The notes beneath the pieces were generated by a model. It ran no database searches, was not told where the DNA came from, and worked only from the letters and a program-made list of their open reading frames with translations. 64,000 nucleotides of DNA from Gemmatimonadota bacterium (lineage in GTDB: Bacteria > Gemmatimonadota > Gemmatimonadetes > Longimicrobiales > Gaopeijiaceae): positions 1-64,000 of the forward strand of contig JAPPGZ010000039.1 in NCBI GenBank assembly GCA_028874905.1, written 5' to 3'. The number at the start of each line of letters is the position of its first letter. Position 1 is the first letter of the stretch. The translations under genes and the position numbers were made by a program. Below, one piece after another: positions 47,297-57,175 of this stretch.

Positions 47297-48076
47297 TCAC
47301 GGCGTGGCGATCCTCGCGAGCGCCTGTCCGACCACCTCCAATACCTCGGCGGGCATTTCGTCGGCGCCCATCATCCACTCCAGGTAGTCGGGGGCCGATT
47401 GGGCGACTTCGGCGAGAAGCACGCCCTTGTGCTTGCCCCGGTTGAACCTCAGTCCGTCCGGGGAGTCGGAGAACCAGCGGTCGAACTCGGTGACAAAGGG
47501 CGCCATCTCGTCGCAGTAGGCGTGCAGCCCGTCCATGTTGCGGGGGAGGTGGCCGTATCTCTGCAGCTGCGCCGTCAGCACGGCCGCGGTCGTGCGGATG
47601 TCGCCCAGCGCGGTGTGGGCGTCCTCGTGGTCGCGCGCCAGGTAGAAGCGCGCGGCCGCCGACAGGTCGCGCGGCTCCTCGCGGTGGAAGATGATCTTCA
47701 TGTCGATCAGGCGCCGGTCCCTGACCTCGAAGATCACCCCTGCCCGGCGAAACTCGGCGAGGAGGATCGGCAGGTCGAAGCGCCGGATGTTGAAGCCCGC
47801 GAGATCGCACGGTTCCAGCAGCCGGGCAAGAGACTTCGCCGTCGCGCGGAAGGGGTGCTCGTCGGCCACGATGTCGTCGGTGATTCCATGCACCGCGGCG
47901 GCCTCGGCGGGGATCGGCATCCCGGGGTTGTAGCGGCGCACCTTCTCGAAGACATCACCCTGCGGGGACACCCTGATGATCGCCAGTTCGACGATTCGGT
48001 CGTGGGAAAGGCTCAGGCCGGTGGTCTCGAGGTCGAAGAACGTGACCGGGCGGTCAAGGTCGAAGGGAAGTTTCAT
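47297..48076 (-). CDS. DnaQ-like 3'-5' exonuclease (DEDDh)
   Basis: VTFFDLETTGLSLSHDRIVELAIIRV...AVHGITDDIVADEHPF...LAGFNIRRFDLPIL...ARDHEDAHTALGDIRTT. Confidence 0.92.
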   Translation of the reverse strand: MKLPFDLDRPVTFFDLETTGLSLSHDRIVELAIIRVSPQGDVFEKVRRYNPGMPIPAEAAAVHGITDDIVADEHPFRATAKSLARLLEPCDLAGFNIRRFDLPILLAEFRRAGVIFEVRDRRLIDMKIIFHREEPRDLSAAARFYLARDHEDAHTALGDIRTTAAVLTAQLQRYGHLPRNMDGLHAYCDEMAPFVTEFDRWFSDSPDGLRFNRGKHKGVLLAEVAQSAPDYLEWMMGADEMPAEVLEVVGQALARIATP

Positions 48077-48131
48077 GGCCGACTATTCTAACCGCTCGGA
48101 GGCGGGCGCACACGCGTTTACATTACCCGCC

Positions 48132-49130
48132 ATGCGTGCCGTGGTAATCCCCGAATTCGGCGCACCGGACGTCCTGCGCCTCGAATCCGTGCCGGACCCC
48201 GAGCCGTCGAGCCGCGAGGTGCTGGTCAGGGTTGGCGCGTCGGGCGTGAACCGGGCGGATCTGCTTCAGCGCCGTGGGCTGTATCCGCCGCCGCCGGGGG
48301 CGTCGGAGGTGCCGGGGCTCGAGTTCGCGGGGGTGGTGGAAGCGGTGGGTGCTGCCGTGACGCGCTGGAGGCCCGGCGACCGAGTGATGGGCATCGTTGC
48401 GGGCGGGGGATACGCCGAGCGCGTCGTGGTGGACGAGCGGGTGACCGTCGGCGTGCCGGCCGGGATGGACATGGCCGTGGCGGGGGCGATTCCCGAAGTC
48501 TACATGACCGCCTGGGACGCGGTCTTTCGGCAGGCCGGGCTGAAGCGGGGGGAGACCCTGCTGGTCCACGCGGTTGGAAGCGGTGTCGGGACCGCGGCGG
48601 TGCAGCTGGCGCGGCGAGCGGGCGCAAAGACGATCGGAACGTCGCGCACGCCGTCCAAGCTGGAACGGGCCGCCGAGCTGGGTCTCGGGCTGGGCCTGGA
48701 CGGCCGAGAAGCGTGGGACGAGGCCGTGATGGCCGCGACGGCCGGCCGGGGGGCGGACGTGATCCTGGATCTCGTGGGGGCGCCCTATCTGGCGGGGAAC
48801 CAGGCCGCGATTGCGGTCGGAGGGCGGCATGTGGTGGTGGGCGTGCCGGGGGGCAGCCGCTCGGAGATCGACCTCAGGTCCCTGATGGCGCGGCGCGCGC
48901 GCCTCTTCGGGACGGTGCTGCGGGCAAGGGGGGTGGGGGAGAAGGCCGACCTGGCCCGCGACTTCACCGCATCGGTGCTCCCCGGCTTTGCGGACGGCAC
49001 ACTTGCGCCTGCGATAGACCAGGTCCTTCCTGCGTCCCGAGTGGCGGACGCGCATCGCCGCATGGAGGCCAACGAGAACTTTGGCAAGATCGTGATCGTG
49101 TGGGGTGCCGAAGTTTGGGACGAGGGCTAG
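48132..49130 (+). CDS. Zinc-binding dehydrogenase / NAD(P)H quinone oxidoreductase
   Basis: MRAVVIPEFGAPDVLRLESVPDPEPSSREVLVRVGASGVNRADLLQRRGLYPPPPGASEVPGLEFAGVVEAVG. Confidence 0.93.
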   Translation: MRAVVIPEFGAPDVLRLESVPDPEPSSREVLVRVGASGVNRADLLQRRGLYPPPPGASEVPGLEFAGVVEAVGAAVTRWRPGDRVMGIVAGGGYAERVVVDERVTVGVPAGMDMAVAGAIPEVYMTAWDAVFRQAGLKRGETLLVHAVGSGVGTAAVQLARRAGAKTIGTSRTPSKLERAAELGLGLGLDGREAWDEAVMAATAGRGADVILDLVGAPYLAGNQAAIAVGGRHVVVGVPGGSRSEIDLRSLMARRARLFGTVLRARGVGEKADLARDFTASVLPGFADGTLAPAIDQVLPASRVADAHRRMEANENFGKIVIVWGAEVWDEG

Positions 49131-49187
49131 CTTGGACCGATTCCACGCGGTCCCTGCATCCATCTCCAAACCGGGAGGCTGAACAGA

Positions 49188-50576
49188 ATGGACCTCCGAA
49201 CGAGCCTGGGCTCCTTTGTTTGGATCGGCCTGGCGGCGATCCTGGCGACGCCTGCTCCGGCCGCTCTGACAGCGCAGGTGCCCCCTCAGGTCGACCCGCG
49301 CATTTACGACATCGTGGAGGCGGCGTCCGCCGAACGCGTCGAGGCGGACATCCGCATCCTCGCGGGCTTCGGCACCCGCAACACATTCTCCGACACGCTG
49401 TCCGCGACGCGCGGGATCGGTGCGGCCCGCCGCTGGATCAAGGCCGAGTTCGAGCGCATCTCGGAGGCGTGCGGCGGGTGCTACGATGTGGTGTATCAGC
49501 GCAACCTGGTCACCGCCGACTTCAGCCCCCGCATACCCGGCGACACCTGGATCGTGAATGTCCTGGCAATCAAGCGCGGGACCGTCAACCCGAACCACTA
49601 TGTCATCATGTCGGGCGACATCGATTCGCGCGCATCGCGCGGCAACGACGCCGAAACCGACGCCCCCGGGGCCAACGACAACGCATCAGGAATGGCGGGT
49701 GCGATCGAAGCGGCGCGGCTGCTCGCGGACTACGAGTTCGGCAACTCGGTGATCCTGGCCGGGCTGTCCGGCGAGGAGCAGGGGCTCTGGGGCGGGCGTC
49801 ACATGGCGCGGGTCGCGCGTGACGAGGGCTGGGAGATCATCGGCGTCCTGAACAACGACATGATCGGCAACATCGAGGGTGTCGACGGGGTGATCGAGAA
49901 CAACACCTTCCGGGTCTTTTCGGAGCCCACGCCGGTCACCGACACCGAGCAGGACAGGGCCAGGTACCGGGTCTTCGGCGGCGAGGTCGATGGACCGTCG
50001 CGTCAGCTTGCCCGGTATGTGGCCGCGACCGCCGACGCCTATATCCCGAACCTGCACCCCATCATGATCTACCGCCTCGATCGCTTCGGGCGCGGCGGCC
50101 ACCACCGGCCCTTCAACGACCAGGGATTCGCGGCCGTGCGAATCATGGAAACGCACGAGAACTACACGAGGCAGCACCAGGACATCCGCACCGAGAACGG
50201 CATCGAGTACGGCGACGTGATCGAGGGCGTCGACTTCGACTACGCCGCGCGCATGACCGCGGTCAACGCGGCGGTACTGGCGCGTCTGGCGTGGGCGCCT
50301 CCTGCTCCCGGCGAGGTGAGGATCGGTGGCGCCGTCCGGCCTTCCACCACCCTGGAATGGGATGCAGTGGACGATCCGAGACTGGCGGGATACAAGGTGT
50401 ACTGGCGCGACACCACGGCGCCCCAGTGGCAGCATTCCCGCTGGGTCGGCGATGTGACCAGCCACACGCTCGAGGGACTGGTGATCGACAACTACCTGTT
50501 CGGGGTCGCGGCCGTCGGGCGGGACGGAAACGAAAGCGTTATCTCCTTCCCAACAGGCCAGATTCGGCGGCGATAG
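49188..50576 (+). CDS. M28-family zinc peptidase with C-terminal Fn3-like domain
   Basis: YVIMSGDIDSRASRGNDAETDAPGANDNASGMAGAIEAARLLADYEFGNSVILAGLSGEEQGLWGGRHMA. Confidence 0.9.
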   Translation: MDLRTSLGSFVWIGLAAILATPAPAALTAQVPPQVDPRIYDIVEAASAERVEADIRILAGFGTRNTFSDTLSATRGIGAARRWIKAEFERISEACGGCYDVVYQRNLVTADFSPRIPGDTWIVNVLAIKRGTVNPNHYVIMSGDIDSRASRGNDAETDAPGANDNASGMAGAIEAARLLADYEFGNSVILAGLSGEEQGLWGGRHMARVARDEGWEIIGVLNNDMIGNIEGVDGVIENNTFRVFSEPTPVTDTEQDRARYRVFGGEVDGPSRQLARYVAATADAYIPNLHPIMIYRLDRFGRGGHHRPFNDQGFAAVRIMETHENYTRQHQDIRTENGIEYGDVIEGVDFDYAARMTAVNAAVLARLAWAPPAPGEVRIGGAVRPSTTLEWDAVDDPRLAGYKVYWRDTTAPQWQHSRWVGDVTSHTLEGLVIDNYLFGVAAVGRDGNESVISFPTGQIRRR

Positions 50577-50731
50577 GAGGCGTACATCTCCACTCCGGCT
50601 GGTCAGCGTCGGTAAGGCGACTCGTTGATCGGGGTGCGGTGCATGGCTTACGTTCCTGTAACGTGGGCGCCCTGCTGCGCCTGTAACCAGCTGCGAGACG
50701 AGCTTGTTCCCAGGAAAGAGAGGACTCTGAG

Positions 50732-52099
50732 GTGACGACTCGCATTGGCGGCGGCGGAGAGGGCGAGGCGCGACAAGAACGGCCGGGCACAATGACCCGC
50801 AGGTCACTTGTGCGCTCGGGGCTCGGGGCGCTGGTGGCGGCTCCGTGGGCTGGCAAGCTCGGGGCGGCGGGCGCCCATTCGTATCCGGGGCGGCGTGGGC
50901 ATGCGGCTGCGACCGTTCAGGACGACGAGATCGTCCTTGGCGTGTCCGCCGCGTTTTCCGGACCCTCCCGCGGGCTCGGCACGGAACTCTACCGCGGCTC
51001 CATGGCGTACTTCAACCACGTCAACGAGAACGGCGGGGTCAACGGCCGGCGGATCGTGATGAAGCTCCTCGACGACGGATACCAGCCCGACCCCTGCGTC
51101 GCCAACACGATCGAGCTCATCCAGGACGAGTCCGTGTTCCTGCTCTTCAACTACGTGGGCACGCCGACGGTCACCAGGGCGCTCCCGGTACTGAAGAAGT
51201 TCCGGGACCAGCAGGTCTACCTCTTCTTCCCCTTCACCGGGGCGGAGCCGCAGCGCGAACCCCCGTATGGCGAGTTCGCGTTCAACCTTCGCGCCTCCTA
51301 CCGCCAGGAGACGGCCGGTCTGGTCGACAACTTCCTGAGCATCGGGCGCCGGCGGGTCGCGGTCTTCTACCAGAACGACGCCTACGGGCGCAGCGGCTGG
51401 GCCGGGGTGCGGGAGGCGCTCGCACGGCACGGCGAGACCATGGCCGGCGAGGCGACGTACATGCGCGGCACGCAGTTCGGGGCGAGCATGCGGGGGCAGG
51501 TGGAGATCCTGCAGGCGCGGTCTCCGGATGCCGTGATCTGCATTGGCGCCTATCAGGCCTGCGCGGCCTTCGCCCGGGACGCCGAGGATCTGGGGCTCCA
51601 CATACCGGTTGCCAACGTGTCGTTCGTGGGCAGCGAGAACCTGCTCGCGTTGATGCGCGAGGGACGCGCGGATGCCGACGCGCACACGCGCTTCCTGGTC
51701 AACTCGCAGGTGGTTCCGAGCTACGAGGACACCTCGCTTCCTGCCGTCCGCGAATACCACGAACTCATGGCCCGCTACGATCCGCCTCCTCCGGACAATG
51801 TGGAGCGGATCACTCCGGGCGAACCATACGAAACGTTCCCGCAGAGCTTCGTGAGCCTGGAGGGGTTCGTGAACGCGAAGCTGATCACCGAGATCATTCG
51901 GCGCATGGGTGACAACCCGCAGCGATCCGGGATCGAGGAGGCCGTCTTCGCGGTGCGCGACTATGACCTCGGGGTCGGTGAGCGGGTGCGCTACGGGCCG
52001 GACCGACGCCAGGGGCTGCAAATGATCTACTACACAGTCCCCGAGGGCGAGCGCTTCGTTCCGCTCGAGGACTGGGGGGGCAGGTTCCCCATCTCATGA
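50732..52099 (+). CDS. ABC-type substrate-binding protein (branched-chain amino acid/urea type), Tat-like signal; start may be 50792
   Basis: MTRRSLVRSGLGALVAAP signal; IVLGVSAAFSGPSRGLGTELYRGSMAYFNHVNENGGVNGRRIVMKLLDDGYQPDPCVANTIELIQDE. Confidence 0.88.
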   Translation: MTTRIGGGGEGEARQERPGTMTRRSLVRSGLGALVAAPWAGKLGAAGAHSYPGRRGHAAATVQDDEIVLGVSAAFSGPSRGLGTELYRGSMAYFNHVNENGGVNGRRIVMKLLDDGYQPDPCVANTIELIQDESVFLLFNYVGTPTVTRALPVLKKFRDQQVYLFFPFTGAEPQREPPYGEFAFNLRASYRQETAGLVDNFLSIGRRRVAVFYQNDAYGRSGWAGVREALARHGETMAGEATYMRGTQFGASMRGQVEILQARSPDAVICIGAYQACAAFARDAEDLGLHIPVANVSFVGSENLLALMREGRADADAHTRFLVNSQVVPSYEDTSLPAVREYHELMARYDPPPPDNVERITPGEPYETFPQSFVSLEGFVNAKLITEIIRRMGDNPQRSGIEEAVFAVRDYDLGVGERVRYGPDRRQGLQMIYYTVPEGERFVPLEDWGGRFPIS

Positions 52100-52872
52100 C
52101 AGCCATGATCCAGAAGGGTGAGGAAGTCCTCAGGGTTCGAAAACTCTTCCGCAAGACGCGTTTCGGTTTCTTCGCCCTCTTCGGGATCGTGGTGCTGTCG
52201 ATCTCGATCCTGTCGATCTCGACGGTTTCCCGCGAGTTGCGGGACGAATACGTGAGCAACAGCGAGAGCATCGCGAAGAACATCGCGGACTCCAGCGTGG
52301 ACATACTGCTCAATCGGAACCTTGCCACCCTCCAGTCGCTGATCGACCAGTTCGTCCAGATCGAGAGCATCCGCTACATCTACATCACCAGCGATACCGG
52401 GGAGTTCCTGGCCCACACCTTCATTCCGGGCATTCCCGAGGAGATTCTGGCCAGCGATCCATCGGCCACCGAGGCGGTTGAGCGCAGCCTGCCGGGCCTG
52501 GGCGATTTCGTCGAGGTGGGGAGTCCGATTCTGTCGGGGGTGGCGGGCACCGTTCACGTGGGAATGGACCTGGAACTTCTGGGCCTCAAGATCCAGCGCG
52601 CGGTGGGCCAGCAGATCTACCTCCTCTGCATCATCCTCGTCACCGGGGTCCTGGCGTCGATCTGGCTGGTGAACCTCGCGTCCAGGCCATTGACGGAACT
52701 GCTGGAGTACGTGGTCACGTTGGCCCGTGAAAAGGAAAGCGACGGGAGTACGCACGGCGACGTCCTGGTCCGGGACGACGAAATCGGTGACATGGCCCGC
52801 ATGATGCAGTATGTCGCCGACGACCTCGCCTTTGCGAAGGACGAGGGGACAGGGCCTGGAGGCGGCGACTAG
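52096..52872 (+). CDS. Membrane sensor: TM, extracytoplasmic domain, TM, HAMP; no output domain
   Basis: FFALFGIVVLSISILSISTVSRELRDEYVSNSESIAKNIADSSVDILLNRN...ILVTGVLASIWLVNLASRPLTELLEYV...RDDEIGDMARMMQYVADDL then stop; ATGA overlap with the SBP gene. Confidence 0.8.
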   Translation: MTAMIQKGEEVLRVRKLFRKTRFGFFALFGIVVLSISILSISTVSRELRDEYVSNSESIAKNIADSSVDILLNRNLATLQSLIDQFVQIESIRYIYITSDTGEFLAHTFIPGIPEEILASDPSATEAVERSLPGLGDFVEVGSPILSGVAGTVHVGMDLELLGLKIQRAVGQQIYLLCIILVTGVLASIWLVNLASRPLTELLEYVVTLAREKESDGSTHGDVLVRDDEIGDMARMMQYVADDLAFAKDEGTGPGGGD

Positions 52873-52873
52873 C

Positions 52874-54190
52874 GTGTCCGCCCCAGCCACGCGGGTGCCC
52901 AGGGGCGTCATCGCCGTCTTCTGCACGCTGTTGCAGGTCTGCCTGGGGACCGTATACGCCTGGAGCTTCTTCCAGACCATGCTCGTTCGGGATGTGGGCT
53001 GGACCTTCAGCCAGACGGCCGCGGCATTCAGCATCACCATCTTCACGCTGGGCGTGTCGGCGGCGCTGGCGGGGCAGGCACTGCCGAAGGTCGGACCCCG
53101 GTTCCTCGCCGTAACCGGCAGCTGCCTTTTTTCGGCCGGCTATCTGATCGCGAGCCTGGCCTTGTCCCTCGACTCGATCTGGATTTTCTACCTCGGCTAC
53201 GGCGTGATCGGTGGGGCGGGGATCGGGATGGGGTACGTTACGCCGGTGGCGACGGTGGCCAAGTGGTACCCCGACCGGAAGGGACTGGTCACCGGCATCG
53301 TGGTGATGGGATTCGGCGTGGGGGCGTTCCTGCTCAGCAAGGGGCTCGCTCCGTTGCTGGTCGTTCAGGCGCAGGGGGACCTGCAGGTCGTCTTCCTTTG
53401 GCTCGGAATCGTCTTCGCATGCATCCTGATTCCGAGCAGCCTGGTCTTGAGCGATCCGCCGGAGCCCGTCGCCGAGCGCCGGCCGACATCCCCCCGAGCA
53501 CCGGCACCGAAGGCGGAGGCCGCGGCGCCGTACCTGCGCACCAGCCAGTTCGCGATCATGTGGACGGTGTTCTTCTTCAACATCGCCGCGGGCATTTCCG
53601 TCATCAGCTTCCAGTCCGAACTGCTGCAGGAGGTGTGGGGGCTGGCCGATCCATCGATCGATCCGGCGACCCTTGCCGAATACGGAGCCACGCTTATTGC
53701 GGTGAGCTCCCTGTGCAACGGAGTGGGTCGGATCTTCTGGGGACTGCTGTCCGACCGCCTCGGCCGCGTCGCGGTGTTCAGGATCCTGCTCTCCAGCCAG
53801 ATGGTGGTGTTCGGTATCCTGATGACCAATTCCAACCCCTGGATCTTCTCGGTCCTCGTCTGCTACGTGCTGCTCTGCTTCGGAGGTGGTTTCGCGACGA
53901 TGCCGTCGTTCATCGTCGACGTCTTCGGCTCCAGGAACATGTCGAAGATCTACGGAACGGTGCTCACAGCGTGGTCCGCGGCGGGGATCATCGGACCCAT
54001 GTACGTGGGATACCTGAAGGACACCTACCCCGACCGGGCCGTCATGTACTGCTTCCTGATCGGAATCCTGATGCTTGGTGCCGGCTATGTCTTCTCGTTC
54101 CTGCTCGATGACAGCCGAGTGCGCCTCGGCCGGCCGACACTGAGGGCGACGCTGCTGCAATACGGGATTGCGGTGCCCGAAAAAGGCTGA
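52874..54190 (+). CDS. MFS transporter, OFA (oxalate/formate antiporter)-like
   Basis: GVIAVFCTLLQVCLGTVYAWSFFQTMLVRDVGWTFSQTAAAFSITIFTLGVSAALAGQ...YVTPVATVAKWYPDRKGLVTGIVVMGFG; 12 TM pattern. Confidence 0.88.
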   Translation: MSAPATRVPRGVIAVFCTLLQVCLGTVYAWSFFQTMLVRDVGWTFSQTAAAFSITIFTLGVSAALAGQALPKVGPRFLAVTGSCLFSAGYLIASLALSLDSIWIFYLGYGVIGGAGIGMGYVTPVATVAKWYPDRKGLVTGIVVMGFGVGAFLLSKGLAPLLVVQAQGDLQVVFLWLGIVFACILIPSSLVLSDPPEPVAERRPTSPRAPAPKAEAAAPYLRTSQFAIMWTVFFFNIAAGISVISFQSELLQEVWGLADPSIDPATLAEYGATLIAVSSLCNGVGRIFWGLLSDRLGRVAVFRILLSSQMVVFGILMTNSNPWIFSVLVCYVLLCFGGGFATMPSFIVDVFGSRNMSKIYGTVLTAWSAAGIIGPMYVGYLKDTYPDRAVMYCFLIGILMLGAGYVFSFLLDDSRVRLGRPTLRATLLQYGIAVPEKG

Positions 54191-54253
54191 CGGCGAAAGA
54201 CCGCCTTTGAAGCCTGGGCGTCTACTTGCGAGCCCGGACCCTGGCGACGGTCG

Positions 54254-57112
54254 TCAGGCCAGCGCCTCTACCACGATGCGCTTCTGTTCGGCCTGGTGGT
54301 CGCCGGCGTCTCCCTCGGCCGGACTGGCCCTCTCGGGCCGGGAGACGTGCCTGATCTCGACCGAACCGGGCATCGCGTCGCTCAGACGAGGCAGCATGTA
54401 GGTCAGGGCACCCATGTTCATGGGCTCCTCCTGGACCCAGACCACTTCCTCGATGTTGGGGTAGCGGGCGTCCAGGGCGCGGATTTCGTCGTCCGGGAAC
54501 GGATAGAGCGCCTCGATCCGCGCAATGGCGGTGGTGTCGGCCGCGGCGCGCGCACCGGACCCGGCCAGATCGTAGTAAACCTTGCCGCTGCACAGGATGA
54601 GGCGGCGGATCCGCTCGGCGTCCTCCCAGTCCTGGAGCGCGGGGTCGTCGATCACGCGTTCGAAGCCGCCTTCCACCAGTTCGTTGACCGGCGACGTCGC
54701 CATCGGATGGCGCAGGAGGCTCTTCGGCGACATCACGATGAGCGGCCGCTCCGGTTCGCTGAACGCCTGCACGCGGAGCAGGTGGAAGTACTGGGCGGGC
54801 GTAGTCGGGTAGACGACGCGCATGTTGTCCTCGGCGCAGAGCTGGAGGAATCGCTCCAGCCGGGCGCTCGAATGCTCGGGTCCCTGGCCCTCGTATCCGT
54901 GCGGCAGCAGGAGGGTCAGGCGTGAACGCTGTCCCCACTTGGACCATCCCGCCGAGAGGAACTGGTCGATCATGACCTGGGCCACGTTGACGAAGTCGCC
55001 GAACTGGGCTTCCCACAGCACCAGATCGCGGTCGGCCGCGACGGCGACGCCGTACTCGAACCCGATCACCGCCGCCTCGGTGAGCGGCGAGTTGTAGACC
55101 TCGAGCCGGGTATCGGCGACCTGGGCCAGGGGGGTGTGCTTTGCACCCGTTACCGCATCGTTGAGGACGAGATGCCGATGGCTGAACGTGCCGCGCTCGC
55201 AGTCCTGGCCCGAAAGTCGCACCGGAATCCCGTCCTGCAGGAGCGAACCGATGGCCAGTGCCTCCGCGTGCGCCCAATCGAGCGCAAAGTCGGGACCGAA
55301 TCCCTTCCCGCGCCGATCGAGCTGCCGCTTGAGCTTGGGATGGACATGGAAGCCCTCGGGGACCGCCAGGAGCGCCTCGTTGATCGTTTCGAGCTGCTCG
55401 AACGGCACCTGCGTATAGGGATCGAAGTCCTGCATCACGGCCCCGAAGTCCGGATGCGTCCAGGGGAGCATCACCTCTTCGTCCGGGGCCTGGCGGCGAA
55501 GGTCCTGGGCCTGGCGCAACTCGTCGGACAGCGCTCGGGCTCCCTGCGCCACCTCGTCGCCGGTCGCGAGTCCTCTGTCGATCAGGGACTGCGCCCAGCG
55601 CGTGCGCGGCGTCGGGTGTTCGGAGATCGTGGTGTACAGCGTCGGCTGGGTGTAGCCCGGCTCGTCGGCTTCGTTGTGACCGTGGCGGCGGTACCCGACG
55701 AGGTCGATCAGGGCGTCGTCGTGGAACGTCTTGCGGTACGCCATGGCCAGCCGGACGGCGGCGAGACACTCCTCGGGCGCGTCCCCGTTCGCGTGAATGA
55801 CCGGGATATCGTAGCCCTTGGCCAGGTCGCTGGCGTATCGGGTGGAGCGCCCGTCGCTCGGATTGGTGGTGAAGCCGACCTGGTTGTTGGCGATGATGTG
55901 GACGCTCCCGCCCACCTCGTAGCCGCGCAGGCGGGCCAGATTCAGGGTCTCGGCCACGACGCCCTCGGCGGCGAAGGCTGCGTCGCCGTGGATGAGGACC
56001 GGAACGACCCGGGACGTGTCACGGTCCGTGACGCCGTTGTCATCAGGGTACTGCTGCGTGCGTGCCATCCCGAGAATGACCGGGTTGACGTATTCGAGAT
56101 GGCTGGGATTGGGCGCAAGCGTGATCCGGATCGAGCCCCCGGAGCGGAGCCGGTAATCGGCCGTGGCACCGTGATGATACTTGACGTCGCCGGTACCGGG
56201 ATCGGGGACCCACAGCGCACTCCCCGGGGTGGCGCGGCCTTCGAACTCGCCCAGGATCTCATCGTACGAAACGCCGAGGATGTGGCTGAGGACGTTGAGA
56301 CGGCCACGGTGGGCCATGCCGATCACGACCTCGGCCGCCCCATCGGCAGCCGCGATCTCGATCGCCTCGTCGAGCATGGGCACGATCATGTCGGTGCCCT
56401 CGATCGAGAAGCGTTTCTGCCCGAGATAGGCGCGGTGGAGGAACTGCTCCAGTCCCTCCACCCGGGTGAGCCGGTCAAGCGTGTGCAGGCGATCCTCGTC
56501 CGTGTAGCCGGCAAAGTGCGTTCCGCGTTCCACCTGCTCCCACAGCCAGGCGACCTTGCCGGGATCCTCGAGGTGCTCGAACTCGTAGCCGAGTGCACCG
56601 CTGTAGGTAGCCTTGAGGCGGTCCAGGGTGGAGGCGAGGGGCGTTTCGTCGCCGTCGTGAAAGAGCACCGAGGTGGGGATTTCGGCCAATTCCTCCATGG
56701 TGGTGCCGAAGTAGGCCGGATCGAGCTGCGGGTGGCCGGGGGGCTCGCTCCCGAGGGGGTCGATACGCGCCGCCTGGTGGCCGTGCTCGCGAAACGCCTG
56801 CAGCAGATTCGCGGCCCGCGCGACCAGGGACAGAAGGTGCGTGTCGGGCCTGGCCGGGGTCAGCGCTTCGGCAGCGGCGACGGGCGCGGCTCGATCCGCG
56901 CGTGCGGCGGGCGTCGGGGCTCGGGCCGTGGTCGCCGGAGACCCGTTGGATTCGTCTTCTGCCGCGAGGAGCCCGGCATCCAGGAGCGTCCTGTGACCGC
57001 GCTCGAAGAACTTCCGCCACTCCGGATGCACCGCTTCGGGGTTCCGGGTGAAGTCTTCGTAGAGCGCCTGAACGTAGGCCGCGTTCTGGGCGTCAAAATG
57101 GGTGCTGCTCAT
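54254..57112 (-). CDS. sucA: 2-oxoglutarate dehydrogenase E1 component
   Basis: AAYVQALYEDFTRNPEAVHPEWRKFFE...MAHRGRLNVLSHILG...VKYHHGATADYRLRSG...HGDAAFAAEGVVAETLNLARLRGYEVGGSVHIIANNQVGFTT...LPHGYEGQGPEHSSARLERFLQL. Confidence 0.96.
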   Translation of the reverse strand: MSSTHFDAQNAAYVQALYEDFTRNPEAVHPEWRKFFERGHRTLLDAGLLAAEDESNGSPATTARAPTPAARADRAAPVAAAEALTPARPDTHLLSLVARAANLLQAFREHGHQAARIDPLGSEPPGHPQLDPAYFGTTMEELAEIPTSVLFHDGDETPLASTLDRLKATYSGALGYEFEHLEDPGKVAWLWEQVERGTHFAGYTDEDRLHTLDRLTRVEGLEQFLHRAYLGQKRFSIEGTDMIVPMLDEAIEIAAADGAAEVVIGMAHRGRLNVLSHILGVSYDEILGEFEGRATPGSALWVPDPGTGDVKYHHGATADYRLRSGGSIRITLAPNPSHLEYVNPVILGMARTQQYPDDNGVTDRDTSRVVPVLIHGDAAFAAEGVVAETLNLARLRGYEVGGSVHIIANNQVGFTTNPSDGRSTRYASDLAKGYDIPVIHANGDAPEECLAAVRLAMAYRKTFHDDALIDLVGYRRHGHNEADEPGYTQPTLYTTISEHPTPRTRWAQSLIDRGLATGDEVAQGARALSDELRQAQDLRRQAPDEEVMLPWTHPDFGAVMQDFDPYTQVPFEQLETINEALLAVPEGFHVHPKLKRQLDRRGKGFGPDFALDWAHAEALAIGSLLQDGIPVRLSGQDCERGTFSHRHLVLNDAVTGAKHTPLAQVADTRLEVYNSPLTEAAVIGFEYGVAVAADRDLVLWEAQFGDFVNVAQVMIDQFLSAGWSKWGQRSRLTLLLPHGYEGQGPEHSSARLERFLQLCAEDNMRVVYPTTPAQYFHLLRVQAFSEPERPLIVMSPKSLLRHPMATSPVNELVEGGFERVIDDPALQDWEDAERIRRLILCSGKVYYDLAGSGARAAADTTAIARIEALYPFPDDEIRALDARYPNIEEVVWVQEEPMNMGALTYMLPRLSDAMPGSVEIRHVSRPERASPAEGDAGDHQAEQKRIVVEALA

Positions 57113-57175
57113 GATTGCCACTAAGCTAGTTATTTTTGCGATGCGAGTAAGGGCGCAATCTACGGAATCCGGAAG

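Noticed and set aside
45838-47445. 535-aa plus-strand ORF
   Set aside because: Antisense to the BNR/VPS10-like propeller gene; Val/Arg/His-rich shadow.
55136-57124. 662-aa plus-strand ORF
   Set aside because: Fully antisense to sucA; no recognisable domain.
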